The position numbers were made by a program, and so were the translations under genes. Below, piece after piece: positions 37,001 to 43,258 of a stretch of 44,161 nucleotides of DNA. The notes under the pieces were generated by a model. That model was not told where the DNA came from. It worked only from the letters and a program-made list of their open reading frames with translations, and did no database searches. Location of the stretch: positions 1 to 44,161 of IMG/VR virus record IMGVR_UViG_3300030333_004214. One strand, given 5' to 3'. Position 1 is the first letter of the stretch. Each line of letters begins with the position of its first letter. The DNA is from a virus.

Positions 37001-38688
37001 AGCAAATGACCTAAGAGGGTCAAACGGTCCCCATGTCGATTCTCGAATTTGATATCAAGTACTGCTTTCTGCACTTTCTCACTCAACCCTTCCCAACTGT
37101 TGAGAATGGGGTCAAAGTGGTTCTGCTTCCAGTCTACATCTTCTTCCCTCATCTCTTCATCTATCGCAGTGAGTGCTGCGCTTCGCTCTGGCTCTGTCGC
37201 TGACCTATGCACTACATCGAGCATCCACTCCTTAGCCATATTCAGCATATGCAACTCCCCGGCCCTCTTCTCTCTGTGACCTACTGGTAAGTCCAATCCT
37301 TCTTGAGTGAGATATTCGGCATTCGTCTTGAATATCTCATGGTCGTTGACCAATTCACGGACGTATCCCCTGAAATAATTGTATAGGGGGATTTCCATCT
37401 TCCTCTCAAGGAAGTCTTCCATGGCTCTTTGCCTGACTTCCTCCATCGGTATTTCCAAAGTCCCGTCTGCTTCTGTATGATAGGATATTCGGTCTTGTAA
37501 GATTTGTTCGTAGTTCCACCTGTCATAGTGGTCACCGCTTTCTAAATCCATAGAGTTTATCTCTTCCAAGACATTCTGACGAATCTCGCCCACATTGTCC
37601 TCGTGCAACTCTTTCTCCTCTCTGTTCGGTTCTACTGCATCTTGCCATTTGTTCGCCGGCACTGGATAGATGAACTTCTCTATCATACCCCAAGTCAAGA
37701 TATCAATAACCTTCGCTCTGAATTTCATCAATTCTAGCCTTCTCTCTGGTAGAGACATGTCATGAGGGTCTCCCAACAAACGCTTGCGTCCAGCGATGTG
37801 CTTGGCTATCCCTTCTAGAGCCTCTATGCTCGGAATATGGGGCGCATTTCCTTCCATCTCTGGAAAATCATCTGGGAAGGCCCTCTTCACTAGTCTCGCG
37901 TGGTTGCGGTTTTGTGTGTCTGGGTTTCTAGGGTTTCTGAGATTATACATCTCCCTCTCTATCTCACGAGGGGTAGGGTCAGATTTCCAGCCCATGTCAT
38001 CAGCATCTACGAGCCAACGATGAAGCATGGCAGCCTTCTGTCGTCCCATTGTAGCACCACCGAATCGGAGATATCCCTCCCCTTTGCAAGAATTGCACAC
38101 TTTATGCACTCCAGTACCTTCTATCTGGTCCCCGTTCGCGCGGTAGCGTGCAGGTGTGAAAGTCTCACCATCTCCACGGCACACATGGCAGGTCACTCCC
38201 TCTTCCCCGTCAACGAGCAGTGCAGTATCACGCTGCCTAGTAGCGAAGTCGTACTCAGCCTCCCCTTGCTCATACAAGTGATGAGTGGCTTCAGTGTAAA
38301 TGGCATCTATAGCACTGGAGAGTATGCTTTCGAGATTTGGTGACCCTACCCCTTGAGGACCTCCTGAATGAGCATGCAAGATGCTGTCCTTCGGGTCATC
38401 CGTCCGTGCGATGCTCCCATCATTCATCAACTGGTATTCAGAGCAGGCTTTCAACAAGGCATTGAATTTCGGCATGTTCCTCTTGTAATTACGACGCAAG
38501 AAGTCTTCCACAGCCGCTTCTATTCGCTCTTCTCCGTCTTCCCCTTCAATTGTGATATCGGGGTCCATCACCCTATGCACTAGTTGTCGGACTCTCTTCC
38601 TCGCTGTACGAGCAGACCACTCGTCCATCTTGAAGAGCATGTAGTCATCGAAGAGGTGATGCCATGCATCTTCCAACGGGCCAGACAT
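28078..38688 (-). CDS. Giant zinc-bead late protein (3,536 aa)
   Basis: I start at the ATG at 38686-38688 (AGGA 8 bases upstream), two codons inside a GTG reading. N-terminus MSGPLEDAWHHLFDDY resembles those of four nearby genes. Zinc-binding Cys clusters recur along the chain at roughly residues 168-206, 883-905, 1012-1025, 1235-1265, 1320, 1550, 2115, 2255-2268, 2600-2642, 2878-2900 and 2922-2965. Many are DnaJ-like CxxCxGxG units, for example CHVCRGDGE with CNSCKGEGY, CSTCNGSGY with CPDCKGT, and CIACQGTGHCGSCDGAG. Between them lie long His/Asp/Trp-rich segments of unknown fold. No polymerase, protease or helicase motif was seen. Role likely structural, in the virion or as an injected protein; this is inference. 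Confidence 0.75.
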   Translation of the reverse strand: MSGPLEDAWHHLFDDYMLFKMDEWSARTARKRVRQLVHRVMDPDITIEGEDGEERIEAAVEDFLRRNYKRNMPKFNALLKACSEYQLMNDGSIARTDDPKDSILHAHSGGPQGVGSPNLESILSSAIDAIYTEATHHLYEQGEAEYDFATRQRDTALLVDGEEGVTCHVCRGDGETFTPARYRANGDQIEGTGVHKVCNSCKGEGYLRFGGATMGRQKAAMLHRWLVDADDMGWKSDPTPREIEREMYNLRNPRNPDTQNRNHARLVKRAFPDDFPEMEGNAPHIPSIEALEGIAKHIAGRKRLLGDPHDMSLPERRLELMKFRAKVIDILTWGMIEKFIYPVPANKWQDAVEPNREEKELHEDNVGEIRQNVLEEINSMDLESGDHYDRWNYEQILQDRISYHTEADGTLEIPMEEVRQRAMEDFLERKMEIPLYNYFRGYVRELVNDHEIFKTNAEYLTQEGLDLPVGHREKRAGELHMLNMAKEWMLDVVHRSATEPERSAALTAIDEEMREEDVDWKQNHFDPILNSWEGLSEKVQKAVLDIKFENRHGDRLTLLGHLLQRGAKAGNFPRNSMAQMASAIYANGTGLIGSQNSISSIENYLSQKHAEGRRHRYIEQTQDIGGEGAIDEAEAEERYDVDEDEFYDDGPLGDIHDEMYEEDTGAAPRIEEGERTLKGLDPMAIPTGSPHIIDIRGDDLTALNQKWDTHMGRMEMHPFLRPVRDGVYLELLQAVLKKKPGTRESIYTSQRQGELNKQQADELLRQLSGLPEEGPDRRFWVDRLLRGTRFATGVKPRVRFGKQESNFRDYQRMALLTDILLDPKTRSVRNLMEVANHPSFQRLVDSDLRRHAMKGLTAKEKEQLSESLATEEYHKGTLQKCDQCDDAGRSFATGKSCRHVEGELGSPEAVQCSGTNQVGASKMAGMLTYMHPRKPGTIEAKMLFEKLQHELLGKTTYTNDEGESKVEVGAPDRSHSWFNAGYGIEHEKGLLQQADEYDKKFAMRIGHMVLCPACHGSADPQCEMCKGGDDPFSKEEGGKSYVADTRILRDANFRSSGISDFQSLVQLEAKERANDRIRESFAYDGRESIYGASLRSSLLKRMIPVDEGVNPVEVHPIFFLPELTNAGGFLTRGRLLEEWHKAGNADAFIDRYRRLFQKIPDALEGSLPGGFGAGLIRALEPVNAVDSTWFQRVVHALNDNDIPSIDTLVGQIYQGDTDNRNMMLDEGLMEMGACSTCNGSGYAHWPDGRMNESKLCPDCKGTKSEGVRKQIARRPEMFEDFSDEDIRIMHARGDLDYEHRGTRSILDNAHLSPSGKMCEVCQCGHHDVIREGDHTTLSMMMKGRSHTPPKRSYHLPDGRVVEVQDRTKLRAPTMSPVFSRDRFLIPTRRRNREQLDRQNALYTELFELMNEVKALGSGGDIGKYGKGIDPITRQPVELSRDEMDAKIDELVDKIRNQDVRDAWNERMGRKGALPDLNLTLPAVYPPDHEKAGQPKGEEVPEDERTYQVDWRHVVSGLGMVSPNIKSELGLYDPRIIPEDVITQHPCPYCARKAMHHGGTMDIPTLEDHLEEGRARGEASYEVECPVSAADWQKIYDDCGGDVNVMEGVPPIKMVNEMIEDLLYTAKMEPHLADYENLMDMLEPSMDEAWAKRVSHDPFTNIMKVLKPSQSLGIPIITPVPPALIMGARLSTMGGGNPFGRGHPMSPTARLNQMLPESFNASTARLRAAEEAMPHSDEGMEQLKRLLAMHIIDPNLAAHNHKNPLGWFSAVGRDGGIQHHLRKLIDEGKYLPRVSRALWAIRVLRKNLDNVALTPEEQAEFRQHHHLKLRPFLALEKDWQDYLTPRRKQLLQQEMNLQPDEPVLNSIFHFPPIVKAGEEPPLFAHFGEGVNWRGLEGEEGQIGPLDFVFDALNRSAVHDAIDKTSAHFDADEHGFMQPYENHPSVWGFWHEMRNLPNPELFHKWVAHEELDDSYNTIMEGPNSGTSLWNVTGKSLGEILEDKDENGDNLMDILWKGVTGGKGITRLVRKRDPDKSWKVNQVMTEVMDGKKFPDMDTMLKLSTNESTALKGAWFHLRNEIVNRASFPEFSKQSMQRAGHNQAPIGLNTLGTATRCLSCHGHGIHHTVDEAAKWHAAKLQYHDEEGRFLDVPTVVERDAEGKPVQIVELDGTTRDKRVPLPMKAGTTHDVNWAHPDSMRFIREELRPRHLGHVGDDWDESEWDKYIDELTRHYPSLADPEFGGMDNILPAHEFACIACQGTGHCGSCDGAGQQEHERGVSKAIQDINMALVFMKNLGVGIIADENGKVQYQPRAAHWLKSDDGAVGRFVSSFAEGQKREFEPEIEDYVPMDPIGPDDRPFEIGSVDDWHQEQEEAWHRIATKWARDQLAPEIERDEEGKPVKDENNLSIVSDDKKWAQDMLRTIGEIKDDDSLRDWATEYFRRKGERDAVSPNAAKDIVAAIRKTADDSVGSFQNWQLDRMVHDDPLGYLRTIRGAKGAQHGWPGGSFNTFMSRETGKSMPLETQSDFLPRQELTNTLQAQLEPEALASLLYSLSTRARALVPGMPLRPSWWTDMHESGFNKYGMVFPRGHFGDGDAGESLPTCEHPHCEDTFRTEGHACEYCEGTGDMSHNHEGASPIKCFVCDGEGVRTRPAAATYGPDKPGEFYNPHGHYCSHHHGNIMTKMEGMFEDSQGQKLRGHYRRIVGGEFARRLIKYTTLNASDLGDRIASRRPGAFPDVEYNDTGLSLSHLGGLMFIGFHGVRSPDGGGYLIPMFERNGSKFSIFDLGEGHVSDWQGLGRQPLFQRHFGADGVYLGRGIDYFDHPGWGDADGIPTNAMGMIKVKGRDDDYNLHDIGVGEDSGNPYDKNQYAVKNGQQSCPCCKQTLNRKAVTHRSCARCGAGKQQDEDKDSPTYGEFLSDITSCVCRANGEEPIYEESKQYIRPCKNKMVDSPYLDDTKPHLTEGQCNWPGHNYDFKYLKEFGIGNWPKQRLAREYLVGRTAQDPPEHIVEKMHRERLRDRLESIVSTGVDPAIDPATGKMRAYPERQYVQVVDHKGNPIHYPDSHPMAGQEVYRSVEMPVDQPLCTWYKFTGVPTLHGQFDERIGGRMDSQSFIDAFYKAIVPYDKHGNPLHKEVSEEDERTYWQLTYLLSSPDANHPHYEADTGVDGRLVAKGSLHFRIPVMHPGFGSSLGHSGKLEEDGYQGFTNPHSLYSLVRKVNDKLRISSAKADAAGKEIMAKIAAVDNNKAFTELHKIGRLNPDTGDWVFSSEFVGFVTALERKADKNKNLDADICKELMTDYTEGNLHQAFATHGMSEQNKRMMIRAPRGRELLEVDDDLTAYTVPLSQLDENQDSLAKRLLAALSSGNPNMPPLTKEGADPSLVEFTTGDALDSGRPAPLTFGIRPDYYHEALEKHAEEAHEKALEFQVNHFPFQASMEARARGQGVMDTVDGHLTNMTILNAKSHRDVIGDNQTLPKISPDDEKQWFIHTGQLSTEARKRAEATAESEWRADDYREGFGDTSSTDYQGQYDTDTGDLS

Positions 38689-38732
38689 CAGCACGTCCTT
38701 CGCAATAGGCCAGCGGGGATGAAGGTTGTGGA

Positions 38733-39233
38733 CTAGACGAAAGACTCAGGCGCGAAAGAAGAACGAGAAGTTCCTCCTGCATGAGTCGAGTCACCGTGGG
38801 AGGGGAACCCCAGACCATCCGATGTGCCCATCTCCTTTGCTGAGCGGTTTAGAGCATCCCCGCTATCTACGTCACTGAAGCCATTGCCCGGCGTCTCGGG
38901 CAGGTGCGCTCTAGCCATTCTGATAGCGTCAGTGAGTGATTTGATGGCCTTGTCTACTGGGTTGATGACCTTCTTGGCGTTAGGGGCGAGTAGCAACTCA
39001 CCCACATCCTCCTGCAATCGGTGCAAATCGTCCCTAGCCCTTGTCATGACAGGGAGGTTGGTCATAATGTAGTTCTTGATGGAGTCATTGTTGATATTGG
39101 CGTTATGCTGCATCTTGGCATCATTGAACTTCTGCTCATGGTCGGCTATGACCTTCTCAGGGGTGTCAGGGAGTTTCTGCATCCCCTCAGCGCCTTGCTT
39201 CAGGACTTCCCATGACTCCTGCTCTGGAATCAT
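38733..39233 (-). CDS. Unknown late protein (166 aa)
   Basis: The start at ATG 39231-39233 is favoured: it overlaps the upstream stop as ATGA, GGAG lies close upstream, and it places MIPEQESWEVLKQGAEG at the N-terminus, matching the motif of neighbours. A 12-residue longer GTG reading exists. The protein is helical and acidic (DTPEKVIADHEQKFNDAKMQ, TRARDDLHRLQEDVGELLL), with a low-complexity C-terminus. It lies 44 bases upstream of the giant zinc-bead gene. Function unknown. Confidence 0.7.
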   Translation of the reverse strand: MIPEQESWEVLKQGAEGMQKLPDTPEKVIADHEQKFNDAKMQHNANINNDSIKNYIMTNLPVMTRARDDLHRLQEDVGELLLAPNAKKVINPVDKAIKSLTDAIRMARAHLPETPGNGFSDVDSGDALNRSAKEMGTSDGLGFPSHGDSTHAGGTSRSSFAPESFV

Positions 39234-40144
39234 GCATCTCCGCTCCTCATTTGCTGAATTTTCGCCCACTCTGCGTCAGAAAGACCCTCAGGCCTACCAG
39301 CGTCAGAAGCCTGTTCAGCATCTGAGTTTTGCAGATGACTGAAAGAAGAATCTAGAGGACTCTCCGTTGACTCACCCGTTGATTCTGGAGGGGTAGCGGA
39401 TGGCGTTTGTCCACCACCGGACACCACTTCCTTCGTTCCATCCTGATAGTGGTGCGTCACAATCGGGTCCATGCCCTCATCATGAGGGGTTAGGGTGTGA
39501 ACTTTAACGAGCCCTCTCTCTGGGTCTAGGAAGCGTGTCGTTGTCGATGTACCCTTAATTCTCGGTTTCCTTGCTCCATACTTGTTCCCAGTCTCACGCT
39601 CTAGCCTTACCCTAAAATGGTCACCAGTGCCTGCTCCCCAAGGACCGTCGTCGTAGAACCCCAGTTTTTCCCCAGTTTCAGGGTGAAAATGCTTAGACTT
39701 TGATTGTGCTATCCTATGACGAACCCTAAGAGCACTCTTTGCTTTCTGTCCCAATTGAAGCATATGGTTTGTTGCTGCTTCGCCGGGTTGCATTGGGTGC
39801 CCGGTCTCAGGGTCAATGAGACCACCAGCGAAATACCTATCATCAGGATGGCTGCCCTCATCATGGACTCGACTCAAATCATTATCCACGAGGGCGTCAT
39901 GCAAGTGACCTAGCGCTAGTAGTTCGTCTCGGTAGTATCCAGTCCCAGCGTCGCCCTTGACGTTCTCATGGCCTTTGTCGGTGAGGGTCCTCTTCCTCTT
40001 CTTGACGTTCGCCCCTCTCCACATATCGTTGACCAGTTCCCATAGGGACTTGACGGGCCTCCCTTCAGTGTGTTCCTCGTCACGGTCAGCAGCAGCCTTT
40101 ACTAGAACAAGAGAGCCGGGACTACTCCTGACCAGCACTGCCAT
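39230..40144 (-). CDS. Unknown late protein (304 aa)
   Basis: N-terminus has SLVLVKAAADRDEE (hydrophobic-Val-Lys-Ala motif as in other late proteins). The middle part (GTGYYRDELLALGHLHDALV, YFAGGLIDPETGHPM, HFHPETGEKLGFYDDG) looks folded and contains repeated DP/HP-E-T-G turn motifs; a beta-rich segment follows around TTRFLDPERGLVKVHTLTP. The C-terminus is Ser/Thr/Pro-rich and ends with a short helix (LSDAEWAKIQQMRSG). Ribosome-binding site is unclear; a 43-base gap separates it from its upstream neighbour. Function unknown. Confidence 0.65.
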   Translation of the reverse strand: MAVLVRSSPGSLVLVKAAADRDEEHTEGRPVKSLWELVNDMWRGANVKKRKRTLTDKGHENVKGDAGTGYYRDELLALGHLHDALVDNDLSRVHDEGSHPDDRYFAGGLIDPETGHPMQPGEAATNHMLQLGQKAKSALRVRHRIAQSKSKHFHPETGEKLGFYDDGPWGAGTGDHFRVRLERETGNKYGARKPRIKGTSTTTRFLDPERGLVKVHTLTPHDEGMDPIVTHHYQDGTKEVVSGGGQTPSATPPESTGESTESPLDSSFSHLQNSDAEQASDAGRPEGLSDAEWAKIQQMRSGDA

Positions 40145-40187
40145 GTGCCGCGGAAGTAGTAGTAGGTTAAGAGATTTGGGTTCAAAT

Positions 40188-40967
40188 TCAGACCCATCCG
40201 CCTGCAGGTTTGATGTTCAACCCCATTTTGGCTCGGAAGTCCGACATGGACGGGATATTGCTAAACATACTACTAGCGGCATTGCCTAGATTTTGCATGC
40301 CAGTAGCGCTAGGGTCATGAGCCTCAGTTCCGAAACTGGGAGATAGCACGTTACTCGCCTCATTTGCCCCTTCTGGCGTCATAGCATCCCTCCCTATATC
40401 CATTAAGTGCTCGAAACCTGTCTTTGCCTGCTTTGGTGCAGAGGAGACGCTACCAGTCTGTGCTCCAGTCTGCTGCCCATCGTGCATCTCATTTACGTGT
40501 GCATCAAGGCGTCCCTGTATCTCCAATGCTTGATTTTTAGTAGGCTGGGAGGCTGGTTTGGGTGCTGGGCCATGCATAACCCCGACTTTTTTACTGCCCG
40601 ACCCCACTTCGGCAGTTTTTTGGTTAGTAGCACACTGTTGATTCTGGCACTCTCCCCCAGTGCTAGGCGCAGCACAGGTCTCACAACTCTCCCCAGTGCT
40701 GTTCGGACCGATATTCGATGGCTCGGGAGCCTCCATGTGGGTCGATGGGTCGTTGATTTTGAATTTCTTGGCACTGGCTAACTCAGGAATTTTAGCAGGG
40801 GGTCGGTAGTCCTTGTGAGCAACACCTCCCAATTGTCCCGTATGAGGGTCCTTCACGTGACCTGCTGTGGTGTTTGTAACATACTTGAGCAGAATCGAGT
40901 CCTTCATCGTGCGCCAAGCCTGCTCCATGTAGGCCTCGTGGAGTTGGAAGGCTGTCGCTTGAGCCAT
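40188..40967 (-). CDS. Unknown late protein with Cys pairs (259 aa)
   Basis: The start overlaps the upstream stop as TAATG. The N-terminal helix MEQAWRTMKDSILLKY combines the Trp-x-x-Met-Lys motif with an ILLK motif. A Cys-rich central part (ESCETCAAPSTGG and ECQNQQCATNQK, about residues 93-114) may bind zinc. The remainder is Ser/Pro/Asn-rich and probably disordered, with Met/Gly-rich helices near the C-terminus. Function unknown; part of the five-gene group before the giant gene. Confidence 0.65.
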   Translation of the reverse strand: MAQATAFQLHEAYMEQAWRTMKDSILLKYVTNTTAGHVKDPHTGQLGGVAHKDYRPPAKIPELASAKKFKINDPSTHMEAPEPSNIGPNSTGESCETCAAPSTGGECQNQQCATNQKTAEVGSGSKKVGVMHGPAPKPASQPTKNQALEIQGRLDAHVNEMHDGQQTGAQTGSVSSAPKQAKTGFEHLMDIGRDAMTPEGANEASNVLSPSFGTEAHDPSATGMQNLGNAASSMFSNIPSMSDFRAKMGLNIKPAGGWV

Positions 40968-41653
40968 TATGTCCTATCCCCTGCCAATGGCCCTAGTGGG
41001 TTATCTGCAAAGAGGGATGTCGACGTTACACCCACATCAGGGGCTGGTTGTCTCTGGATTATTCTTTTCGTCGGGGTTGGAGACTGAGCCCCTTGGAGTT
41101 TTGCATGTGATTCACTAGCCCTACTACTGGCTTTCTTCTTATCTGCCGCGAGCCTGTCCTGCACACGCTGCCAATGCTCTCGTGCTTTCTTACCTGCTAA
41201 AAACCCCGGTTTCGTTGTTGCAGCCATCAGATTCCCAATAGCATTGGCCCTTGCGTCCATCCTCTCCCCTTCTCTCTGGTGAGCCATGTTATCCAAGGCT
41301 ACATTGCCCTCTATTTGCGCTACTGGGGCATCGCCTTGAGCGACAGCCTTTCCACCGCTCCAATCACCAGCCGGTGCTAAATTCTTCGCAGATGGGGCTG
41401 GCCAAGTTTTGCCGCCTACAGGTGCACTATGTGTGTACTGGTTAGGGTCTGCGACGTTGCTCATGTCTAATTCTCCTTTGGCATCTGGCCCTTGAATAGG
41501 ATAGGTATTTGCTTGCCAGTACTGGCTAGGGTCGTCTTGCACTTGATTCTGCGCTAGAGTCCAAGCAGGGGCAGGCGCATTCTTCAGAATCGACCAAGCA
41601 TCCTCTAGAGCCATGGCTAGCGCAAGGGGGGTCAGGCTAAGAGATTTGCTCAT
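40967..41653 (-). CDS. Unknown late protein with AWSILK N-terminal motif (228 aa)
   Basis: The start at 41651-41653 overlaps the upstream stop as TAATG. Residues 14-24 read MALEDAWSILK, nearly the same as the first residues of the next gene; an internal ATG at 41611-41613 would start exactly there but lacks a ribosome-binding site. The body is Ala/Pro/Asn-rich with a helical Lys/Arg region near residue 150 (KKAREHWQRVQDRLAADKKK). It is probably soluble and partly disordered. Function unknown. Confidence 0.65.
   Translation of the reverse strand: MSKSLSLTPLALAMALEDAWSILKNAPAPAWTLAQNQVQDDPSQYWQANTYPIQGPDAKGELDMSNVADPNQYTHSAPVGGKTWPAPSAKNLAPAGDWSGGKAVAQGDAPVAQIEGNVALDNMAHQREGERMDARANAIGNLMAATTKPGFLAGKKAREHWQRVQDRLAADKKKASSRASESHAKLQGAQSPTPTKRIIQRQPAPDVGVTSTSLFADNPLGPLAGDRT
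41581..41613. repeat. Direct repeat copy 1 (codes MALEDAWSILK)
   Basis: This 33-base segment matches 42163-42195 at 27 of 33 positions. Most differences are silent or conservative, indicating a shared N-terminal coding segment in two adjacent genes. Confidence 0.7.
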
Positions 41654-42195
41654 TAATCTTCCCAGTGATGTACGGGGCGCACACTCCCCTGTAGGTTGAA
41701 GTCATCACTGTCATCCAGCCAGAAGTCCCCACTACCCTGCCCTGCTGTAGCATGAGCGTTGGCAGGAGGGTAACGCACTTGCGGTTTGGTGAATCTCCCT
41801 TGTTTCAAACCACCCTCTATACCCAACTCCCCTTCACCTTTCATCCCATGCTCGTCCCTCAAGTGCTGGTAGGACCTTTCAGGGTCATTCACGTGAGGTG
41901 TCACGTGGTCAGGCACATCGACATACATCAGGACCTTCTTCCCACTCTGCCTCTCGTCTTTTTCATCGCCTGTACCCGGAAAATGTGCGTATTTCGTCGC
42001 TTGTCTCCAATCAGGGTGGAACCATCTCCCCTGATAGCCCCAATCATCCTCGCCCTTAGGCGCTAGGGGATATTTTCCTGCTGTGGACCCTTGATACAGC
42101 CTCTGATGGCCCTCAGGTACGGGTGGGAGGGCGTCAATGTGCTCTTGGGTGGGTCTAGCCATCTTGAGGAACGACCATGCTTCCTCTAGGGCCAT
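41653..42195 (-). CDS. Unknown late protein, first gene of minus-strand module (180 aa)
   Basis: Begins MALEEAWSFLKMARP. The rest looks like one compact domain: VPEGHQRLYQGSTAGKYPL, GYQGRWFHPDWRQATKYAHF, KKVLMYVDVPDHVTPHV and a C-terminal WLDDSDDFNLQGSVRPVHHW. The RLYQG/GRWFHPD/A.KYA arrangement slightly resembles small ADP-ribosyltransferase-like or toxin-like folds, but the evidence is thin and I do not assign it. It is the promoter-proximal gene of the long minus-strand module, downstream of a 270-base non-coding divergent region. Confidence 0.65.
   Translation of the reverse strand: MALEEAWSFLKMARPTQEHIDALPPVPEGHQRLYQGSTAGKYPLAPKGEDDWGYQGRWFHPDWRQATKYAHFPGTGDEKDERQSGKKVLMYVDVPDHVTPHVNDPERSYQHLRDEHGMKGEGELGIEGGLKQGRFTKPQVRYPPANAHATAGQGSGDFWLDDSDDFNLQGSVRPVHHWED
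42163..42195. repeat. Direct repeat copy 2 (codes MALEEAWSFLK)
   Basis: Partner of 41581-41613 (27 of 33 identical). It codes the first eleven residues of the 180-residue protein. Confidence 0.7.
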
Positions 42196-42466
42196 GTCTG
42201 CTGCAAAGGGGTCTCTCGTAAAGATTTTTTCAGCAAAAAATTTTCTGTCGTTCGCGCGCTGCTAGAACCGCAATATAGCGATATTCGATTACGCGAATCC
42301 GGCTAAGGCCCGCAAGTGATAGGCTCGCAGTATCACATCCCGATTCAATGGGGAGTGTGGGCTTATTGCAGATTGAACCCAACATCGAGCCATCCGAGTG
42401 TGGGGCATCCCGAAGACGATGCACCATGATTAGGTGGTAAGTAGGGCTAATACAGGAAGTGAAACA
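42196..42466. promoter_or_regulatory. Divergent promoter/operator region
   Basis: A 270-base non-coding stretch separates the long minus-strand module from the plus-strand gene. It holds overlapping dyads near 42272-42299: AATAT/ATATT (42272-42285), ATTCG/CGAAT (42283-42298) and GATT/AATC (42287-42299). TATATT on the minus strand, about 80 bases before the minus start, could be a promoter element. A hairpin GCATC/GATGC lies at 42405-42422, and AGGA at 42454-42457 is the ribosome-binding site of the plus gene. I found no tRNA: candidate T-arms fail to pair correctly. Confidence 0.5.
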
Positions 42467-43258
42467 ATGGACAAGACAAGCATAACGGAAGCAATAGCCA
42501 TGTTCTTGGTGTCAATCGCCAAGACCGCAGGCAGAACAGCAACAGCCGTGAAGAACCCACACAGCAAGGTTGCCCAGACCATCTCCAAGATGGTTAGGGT
42601 CTACAATGCGGGTATCAAGAACGGATTCGTCGCCATAGCAGTAGGTGACAAGGGGAGCAACGAGGTGTTGGCGAATGCCGGCAACCCGATACAGGTGGAG
42701 TATGAGAGCGCGATAGACGGCTCGAATCGTTCCACCTTGGAGCCTCAGTTGACCGCGATTCTCGGGTCAGCACTGAGGGTCGTGAAGGGTGCAGGAGCCG
42801 GGACAATCGTCGCTTGGAGTGACATCACACACCACGTGGGAGAACTCCTAGGTCGAATAGACCCCAAGTATCTCGTCCCAACACAGAAGGGACAGTCGCA
42901 GGCTGACAACCTGCTCAACATGATGCTACTAGGGTCGACTGAGATTGCAATATCCCCAACAGCAGGGATTGAGCGATACACAGCACCGGGTGACAGGGTG
43001 AAGCAGTTGGAAGTGTTCCACGAATCAGCAAAGGGCTACGCCAAGTTCAAGGCCCTACCATCGTGGGATGACATCGACTTGGGCGCACTAGCCAACCCGA
43101 AGGTCACCGTTGAGGGCGTATCAGCAACGGACTACTACTCAGGGACATCTCTAGCAGATTGGGTCAGGGACTGCGACATCTCAGTCTCGACCATCGGACG
43201 AGTCGAAACACTCCCAGACCTTGAGGACGATGACGACTTCTTCGGCCTCATCGGCTAG
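42467..43258 (+). CDS. Plus-strand protein with acidic C-terminal tail, possible ssDNA-binding protein (263 aa)
   Basis: I choose the ATG at 42467 with AGGAAGTG nine bases upstream; the GTG at 42434 has no ribosome-binding site. The N-terminus is helical (ITEAIAMFLVSIAKTAGRTA), the body alternates helix and strand, and the last 14 residues are PDLEDDDDFFGLIG. Acidic tails with aromatic residues are typical of single-stranded DNA-binding proteins of phages and bacteria, but the core is not a recognisable OB fold, so this is only a suggestion. Opposite orientation to the late module suggests early expression, perhaps in replication. Confidence 0.8.
   Translation: MDKTSITEAIAMFLVSIAKTAGRTATAVKNPHSKVAQTISKMVRVYNAGIKNGFVAIAVGDKGSNEVLANAGNPIQVEYESAIDGSNRSTLEPQLTAILGSALRVVKGAGAGTIVAWSDITHHVGELLGRIDPKYLVPTQKGQSQADNLLNMMLLGSTEIAISPTAGIERYTAPGDRVKQLEVFHESAKGYAKFKALPSWDDIDLGALANPKVTVEGVSATDYYSGTSLADWVRDCDISVSTIGRVETLPDLEDDDDFFGLIG

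Noticed and set aside
28078-38688. Virion RNA polymerase in the giant protein
   Set aside because: Giant proteins of some phages carry a DxDGD polymerase motif; I found only scattered Asp-Gly pairs without that pattern.
40170-40205. tRNA-like T-loop GGTTCAAATTC in the gap between two late genes
   Set aside because: The required C61 and the stem pairing are missing, and there is no room for a full tRNA within the 43-base gap.
42310-42360. tRNA-like T-arm (CCCGATTCAATGGG)
   Set aside because: The loop has an extra base and the TTC is misplaced; no acceptor or anticodon arms can be paired around it.
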